The position numbers and the translations under genes are program-made. A stretch of DNA of 9,352 nucleotides from Saprospiraceae bacterium (GTDB lineage Bacteria > Bacteroidota > Bacteroidia > Chitinophagales > Saprospiraceae). The number at the start of each line of letters is the position of its first letter. Within the stretch, counting starts at the first letter, position 1. The notes beneath the pieces were generated by a model. The model saw only the letters and a program-made list of their open reading frames with translations, did not search any database and had not been told where the DNA came from. This document shows positions 5,411 through 9,352 of this stretch, one piece after another. The stretch lies in NCBI GenBank assembly GCA_020628755.1, contig JAHDEQ010000113.1, positions 1 through 9,352 on the forward strand. The letters run 5' to 3'.

Positions 5411-7696
5411 CTACACATCTTGTGCATGAATGGCCGCAATACCAACCATATCAACAATTTGGCGGACACTTGCCCCTAACTGTAAAATGTGAATGGGTTT
5501 GTTGAGTCCCAATAAAATGGGGCCAATAATATCCATTTCAGCAGCATTGCTCAACAAGTTGTAAGCAATATTGGCAGAAGAAAGATTTGGAAAAATCAAT
5601 GTATTGGCTGGTTTATTACCCAACTTTGAAAAGGGATAAAACTGTTGTCGAATCTCTGGTTTGAGGGCAATATGAGTTTGCATTTCGCCATCTACTAACA
5701 AGTCAGGATGTCGCTGGTGTAAAATTTCGGTAGCCTTACGCATCCGAATGGCGGATTCGCCATTGGGCACCGAACCAAAATTGGAATAAGTAACCAAAGC
5801 TATTCGAGGTTCTATATTAAAGAGTCGTACTTGGTCAGCCACCAATTCTGTAATATCCGCAACATCTTCGGGCGACAAATCGTGATTAATTGTTGTATCA
5901 GCCAAGAAAAGCGGCCCTGTCTTGGTCATCAAAATATGAAGACCAGCTACTTTGTTGATGTTGGGTCTTGAACCTACAATTTGTAAGGCTGGACGGACGG
6001 TAGCAGGATACTTTTTGCGTAAACCACCAATCATAGCATCGGCATCGCCTGTTTCGACCATCATCGCACCAAAAAAACTTCGACTTCGCATGATGTCACG
6101 CCCTTCGGCAAGCGTAATTCCTTTTCGTTTTCTTTTTTCAAAAAATAAATGCCCATAACGTTCAATATCCAAAAGTTCATCTTGGTTTTTAGGATTCTTG
6201 GGATTGATAATCGGGACATTCTCTAGTAAGAGATTATTTTCATCAATTAATTTCTGAATATTGCTTTGGTTTCCTAATAAAATAGGTTGTGCGATTTTTT
6301 CTTCCAATACAATTTGAGCCGCTTTGAGTACGGAAAGATTCTCGGCATCGGCAAAGACAACTCGTTTGATGTCTTGTTGAGCTTTGGTTTCGATAACTTT
6401 TGAAATGGTATTGTCATTGCCTAAACGATTGGATAATTCCAACTCATAAGCCTCCCAATCTTCGATAGGATTTTGAGCCACACCCGAATCTATCGCAGCT
6501 TTGGCTACCGCCAAAGCAACCGTCGAAATAAGACGAGGGTCAACGGGTTTTGGTATGATATAGTCTTTTCCAAAACTCAAATTGGCATTGCCATAAGCCA
6601 TGTTTACAATATCAGGAACTGGTTTTTTGGTCAATTCTGCCAAAGCATGAACAGCCGCTAGCTTCATTTCCTCATTGATTTCAGTCGCTCGTACATCTAA
6701 TGCGCCCCGAAAAATAAAGGGAAATCCTAGTACATTATTAACTTGGTTAGGATAATCCGAGCGTCCTGTCGCCATAATGCAATTGGGGCGAGCCGCTTTG
6801 GCATCTTCGTAAGAAATTTCAGGTACGGGATTAGCCATTGCAAAAATGATACAATTGTCATCCATCTGTGCGGCCATTTCTCGACTCAAAATATTGGCTC
6901 TTGAAAGGCCAATAAAAACATCAGCGTCTTTCAAAATATCAGTTAAAGAAGTGTCCTTCGGGACAGTTCCGTTGACCATTTCAGGCTTTTTACCATTGAG
7001 ATTGGTTCGGTCAGGATGAATGAGTCCTTTGCTATCGAACATAAAAATATGCTCTGCCTTTGCTCCAAGTGATTTGTAAATCTTGGTACAAGATATAGCG
7101 GAAGCTCCTGCTCCGTTGACAATAATTTTGACCTTAGAAATATCTTTACCAACCAACTCTAAAGCATTGAGCAAAGCTGCCCCGCTAATAATCGCCGTCC
7201 CGTGTTGGTCGTCGTGCATAACGGGAATGTTCAACTCTTTTTTGAGTCGTTCTTCGATTTCAAAGGCATCGGGTGCAGAAATATCTTCGAGGTTGACTCC
7301 ACCAAAAGTGGGTTCTAGTATTTTAACAGTGCGGACAAATTCGTCCACATCTTTGGTGTCTAATTCCAAATCAAAACAATCAATATCGGCATAAATCTTA
7401 AATAATAGACCTTTTCCTTCCATAACAGGTTTGCTAGCATGGGGCCCAATATCGCCTAAACCCAAAACGGCTGTTCCATTGGAAATGACGGCTACCAAAT
7501 TGCCTTTGGCCGTGTATTTATAAACATCATCTTGATTTTTATTGATGGCAATACAAGGTTCAGCAACTCCTGGAGAGTAGGCCAAAGATAAATCTCTTTG
7601 GTTGGCGGTTGCCTTCGTTGGGATAACCTCAATTTTGCCAGGTCGCCCTTCTTGATGGTATTGGAGTGCTTCCTTTTTGAGTGATTTCTTATTCAT
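5411..7696 (-). CDS. maeB: NADP-type malic enzyme with fused phosphotransacetylase-like domain
   Basis: The 761-residue protein decarboxylates malate to pyruvate with NAD(P) reduction, linking the TCA cycle to pyruvate and biosynthetic reducing power in the cytoplasm. The malic enzyme part covers about 1-425. It has LAYSPGVAEPC (38-48, catalytic Tyr40), EGKG (93-96, catalytic Lys95), metal ligands Glu137-Asp138 in LEDIS and Asp162 in HDDQHGTA, and a nucleotide-binding GAGASA (195-200). AMANPVPEI (286-294) and GRSDYPNQVNN (311-321) are typical of the family. Residues about 430-755 form the phosphotransacetylase-like part, with VDGEMQTHIAL (668-678) and IFPNLSSANIAYNL (701-714). In MaeB hybrids this part is known as an oligomerisation and allosteric (acetyl-CoA) module. 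Here the Pta catalytic Ser, Arg and Asp align with Gln739, Leu740 and Gln746. The length is normal and the gene intact. A perfect promoter box lies only 16 bases upstream. Confidence 0.97.
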   Translation of the reverse strand: MNKKSLKKEALQYHQEGRPGKIEVIPTKATANQRDLSLAYSPGVAEPCIAINKNQDDVYKYTAKGNLVAVISNGTAVLGLGDIGPHASKPVMEGKGLLFKIYADIDCFDLELDTKDVDEFVRTVKILEPTFGGVNLEDISAPDAFEIEERLKKELNIPVMHDDQHGTAIISGAALLNALELVGKDISKVKIIVNGAGASAISCTKIYKSLGAKAEHIFMFDSKGLIHPDRTNLNGKKPEMVNGTVPKDTSLTDILKDADVFIGLSRANILSREMAAQMDDNCIIFAMANPVPEISYEDAKAARPNCIMATGRSDYPNQVNNVLGFPFIFRGALDVRATEINEEMKLAAVHALAELTKKPVPDIVNMAYGNANLSFGKDYIIPKPVDPRLISTVALAVAKAAIDSGVAQNPIEDWEAYELELSNRLGNDNTISKVIETKAQQDIKRVVFADAENLSVLKAAQIVLEEKIAQPILLGNQSNIQKLIDENNLLLENVPIINPKNPKNQDELLDIERYGHLFFEKRKRKGITLAEGRDIMRSRSFFGAMMVETGDADAMIGGLRKKYPATVRPALQIVGSRPNINKVAGLHILMTKTGPLFLADTTINHDLSPEDVADITELVADQVRLFNIEPRIALVTYSNFGSVPNGESAIRMRKATEILHQRHPDLLVDGEMQTHIALKPEIRQQFYPFSKLGNKPANTLIFPNLSSANIAYNLLSNAAEMDIIGPILLGLNKPIHILQLGASVRQIVDMVGIAAIHAQDV

Positions 7697-7712
7697 AATT
7701 TTTTATTTTGGA

Positions 7713-7745
7713 CAAAGGTATTTATCTATTTCATTTTAGTCCAAA
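7713..7745 (-). promoter_or_regulatory. candidate maeB promoter
   Basis: On the minus strand the -7 box TACCTTTG (7713-7720) fits TAnnTTTG exactly, with TTTG at 7742-7745 as a -33 box 21 bases upstream. It lies within the 55-base gap between the PqiA-like gene and maeB. The predicted transcript would start about 10 bases before the maeB ATG, giving a very short leader. Confidence 0.6.
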
Positions 7746-7751
7746 ATATAA

Positions 7752-8639
7752 CTAAAAATCTTTATGTAATCGAGTACTAATGGAAGAACTAATAATGGAA
7801 AGAAAACAATAAGCCAAGAAAAAATACAAGCCCATCAATACCTTACTTTCGGTATTGATGCCCACCTGCATATTTTGGAAAGCTAAAAAGGAAAGAAAAA
7901 TGGCCACCACAAAGACATCGGCCATTGACCATTTGCCTAAATGTGCGACAAATAATTTGTACCATTTTTGGTGGGATAAACTATTTTTGAAACTGATTAA
8001 AATGGTCAACAAAGTTTTAATCAAAGGAAAAATAACACTAAAAAATAAGATGGAAATACCAACCAAATAGTTTTTTTGTTCGAGTAAAAGGACTATTAAT
8101 TCTTTGATGGATTTGCTTTGATAGTAGAAATACATATCGCCTTGAAATTGTTTTTCAAAGTTGAAATTGACATCTATGCCCATGATTTTGGTACTGATTG
8201 GGATTTCACCCAAATCGAGGTTGCGCTCGAAAGCTGCGATTTCGAGCATCGGAATAAACAAGCCTGCATGCAAGCAAACTAAGGCTAAAATGGAGAGTTG
8301 GAAAAGTATTTCTGATATGGATTTTTTCAAAAAATAGTTGACCATTATGAATATCAAAAAGGCAAGATAGACTCCCCAAACGATGTTTTTTCGTTGGTTT
8401 TGACTTTGCTCTAGTTCTTGTATTTCAGTTAATTGGCGGCTGGCTTTGCTGAGTTTTGGATTGCGTTTGTCGGGATTGAGCCATTCGTCTTTGTCAAAGA
8501 AGCGTTCTTTGTAATTGAGGGTTTGGGCGTATTTTTCTTTTTTAGATTTATAGGTTTGAGTTGCAGAAATAAGAGTTGAGTTGAGGAAAATTCCTAGTCC
8601 TAAAAAGAGAAGGGAAAGTATGATGATGTGGATTCTCAT
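7752..8639 (-). CDS. PqiA-like integral membrane protein, single domain
   Basis: This 295-residue protein has about six membrane helices, at roughly 3-25, 86-104, 109-131, 191-216, 239-256 and 266-286. The stretches YFYYQSKSIKELI (170-182), SVIFPLIKTLL (201-211) and above all GKWSMADVFVVAIF (235-248) match the paraquat-inducible protein A family (PF04403). Proteobacterial PqiA is about 417 residues with two such domains and CxxC zinc-binding motifs. It works with MCE-domain PqiB in envelope lipid transport. This protein has one domain, no CxxC, and a charged helical insert (about 28-85) between the first two helices. No MCE gene is in the window. The role is therefore only inferred as envelope-related. 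The start at 8639 begins directly with a hydrophobic helix. The gap to maeB is 55 bases with no terminator, so read-through is possible. Confidence 0.85.
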   Translation of the reverse strand: MRIHIIILSLLFLGLGIFLNSTLISATQTYKSKKEKYAQTLNYKERFFDKDEWLNPDKRNPKLSKASRQLTEIQELEQSQNQRKNIVWGVYLAFLIFIMVNYFLKKSISEILFQLSILALVCLHAGLFIPMLEIAAFERNLDLGEIPISTKIMGIDVNFNFEKQFQGDMYFYYQSKSIKELIVLLLEQKNYLVGISILFFSVIFPLIKTLLTILISFKNSLSHQKWYKLFVAHLGKWSMADVFVVAIFLSFLAFQNMQVGINTESKVLMGLYFFLAYCFLSIISSSISTRLHKDF

Positions 8640-8656
8640 TGATTTTGTTTAAGGAA

Positions 8657-8781
8657 TTAGCTTTACTAAACCTTGCACAGCTCATCGCATCCCGCAGATT
8701 TAGGAAAGCATTTAGCTTTACTAAACTTTGCTTTACTCATTTCTTCCCGCAAGTTTAGGAAAGCAATCCATTTTAGGAAAG
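8657..8781. repeat. two tandem 54-nt palindromic units plus a fragment
   Basis: Units 8657-8710 and 8712-8765 match at 44 of 54 positions. Both begin TTAGCTTTACTAAAC and end TTTAGGAAAGCA, and share CTCAT and CCCGCA in the middle. Within each unit the two ends are imperfect inverted copies (GCTTTACTAAAC against GTTTAGGAAAGC in the second unit), so each can fold into a hairpin with the variable part in the loop. A third fragment, TTTTAGGAAAG, lies at 8771-8781. The array fills most of the gap between the glycosyltransferase stop (8790) and the PqiA-like start (8639). It is REP-like in design. No mobile enzyme is nearby. Confidence 0.85.
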
Positions 8782-8789
8782 TACAAATA

Positions 8790-9352
8790 TTATCCTTTTT
8801 GGGCTGTTGTGGTTTGTAAAACACCCCTTCGTTTCCCGCAGCCAATGTCTGTTTCTATATCATATACATTGCGGTTGGCACCAGAACGAACAACTAATTC
8901 TGCCAAAAATCCAGTTACAAACAATTGTGTGCCGATGATTAAAGCTAGGATTCCGAAATAGAAAATTGGTCTATCCGTCATTCCGTAGCCTTCAAAAAAG
9001 AACCACATAAAACTGAGATAGGATATAATACAAAAACCAATAATAAAACTTATCGTCCCCAAAGTTCCCATAAAGTGCATCGGGCGTTTGCCAAAACGAC
9101 CTACAAAAGTGATAGACAACAAATCTAAGGGGCCATTGATAAATCGAGCCAAGCCAAATTTGGTCACGCCAAATTTGCGTTCTTGGTGTTGAACGACTTT
9201 CTCCCCTATTTTAGTAAAACCCGACCATTTTGCAATCACAGGAATATAGCGGTGCATTTCGCCATAGACTTCGATGCTTTTGACAACTTGTTTTTTATAG
9301 GCTTTGAGTCCGCAATTGAAATCGTTGAGTTGAATCCCACTAATCCAACGGG
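8790..9352 (-). CDS. glycosyltransferase family 2, DPM1-like, C-terminal part (5' end outside window)
   Basis: The frame is open to the right edge, so the N-terminal GT-A fold with its DxD motif is missing. The first ATG inside (9257) is not the real start: 31 more codons upstream read on as family sequence, including DFNCGLKAYKK. About 186 residues are visible. The motif NDFNCGLKAYKK is at visible residues 9-20, GEMHRYIP at 30-37, and QERKFGVTKFGLARF at 56-70. Two membrane helices follow, at about 93-118 and 128-152. This layout is typical of bacterial dolichyl-phosphate-mannose-synthase-like enzymes, which transfer a sugar to a polyprenyl phosphate at the membrane. The sugar cannot be inferred. 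After ANRNVYDIE the tail CGKRRGVLQTTTAQKG is polar and ends 9 bases from a repeat fragment. Confidence 0.9.
   Translation of the reverse strand, partial: RWISGIQLNDFNCGLKAYKKQVVKSIEVYGEMHRYIPVIAKWSGFTKIGEKVVQHQERKFGVTKFGLARFINGPLDLLSITFVGRFGKRPMHFMGTLGTISFIIGFCIISYLSFMWFFFEGYGMTDRPIFYFGILALIIGTQLFVTGFLAELVVRSGANRNVYDIETDIGCGKRRGVLQTTTAQKG

Noticed and set aside
8657..8781. CRISPR or tandem riboswitch
   Set aside because: Only two full units are present with no spacers, and no known riboswitch core is recognisable; the inverted ends fit a palindromic repeat better.

Overview
The window looks like chromosomal DNA of a member of the Bacteroidota. The evidence is AT-rich intergenic DNA, starts without clear Shine-Dalgarno sites, three good matches to the Bacteroidota -7 promoter box TAnnTTTG, and a protein set typical of the phylum: a malic enzyme fused to a phosphotransacetylase-like domain, a secreted TPR protein, and a DPM1-like glycosyltransferase with a two-helix tail. 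I cannot fix the class or genus from the sequence alone.

Layout. Positions 1-238 carry an open reading frame leaving the left edge on the minus strand (uncertain) and a short perfect hairpin. Two plus-strand genes follow: an unrecognised secreted protein (239-1132), closed by a strong terminator, and a secreted serine hydrolase of the predicted-peptidase/esterase type (1367-2092). The hydrolase converges on the minus-strand block, and the two share a bidirectional terminator (2091-2130). From 2155 to the right edge everything is on the minus strand. In transcription order from the right these are: a membrane-anchored family 2 glycosyltransferase (cut by the window edge), a one-domain PqiA-like membrane protein, the hybrid malic enzyme maeB, a HerA/YjgR-type (DUF853) ATPase, and a secreted TPR protein.

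The genes do not form one obvious pathway. maeB links malate to pyruvate and NADPH. The others serve envelope functions (glycosyltransferase, PqiA-like, TPR, two secreted proteins) or an unknown ATP-driven DNA or protein process (YjgR-like). The minus genes are separated by gaps of 55 to 246 bases, and at least three have their own candidate promoter. They are therefore better read as neighbours than as a tight operon.

The most unusual content is between the genes. Four intergenic spaces carry four different palindromic repeat designs: an 8-bp hairpin at 156-174, a 14-bp inverted repeat with a nested alternative hairpin at 1218-1264, a 33-nt imperfect hairpin built from 8-nt units at 3651-3722, and two tandem 54-nt palindromic units at 8657-8765. 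A second point is that the phosphotransacetylase half of MaeB appears to have lost all three catalytic residues known from true Pta. I found no CRISPR array, tRNA, rRNA, transposase or recognised defence system.
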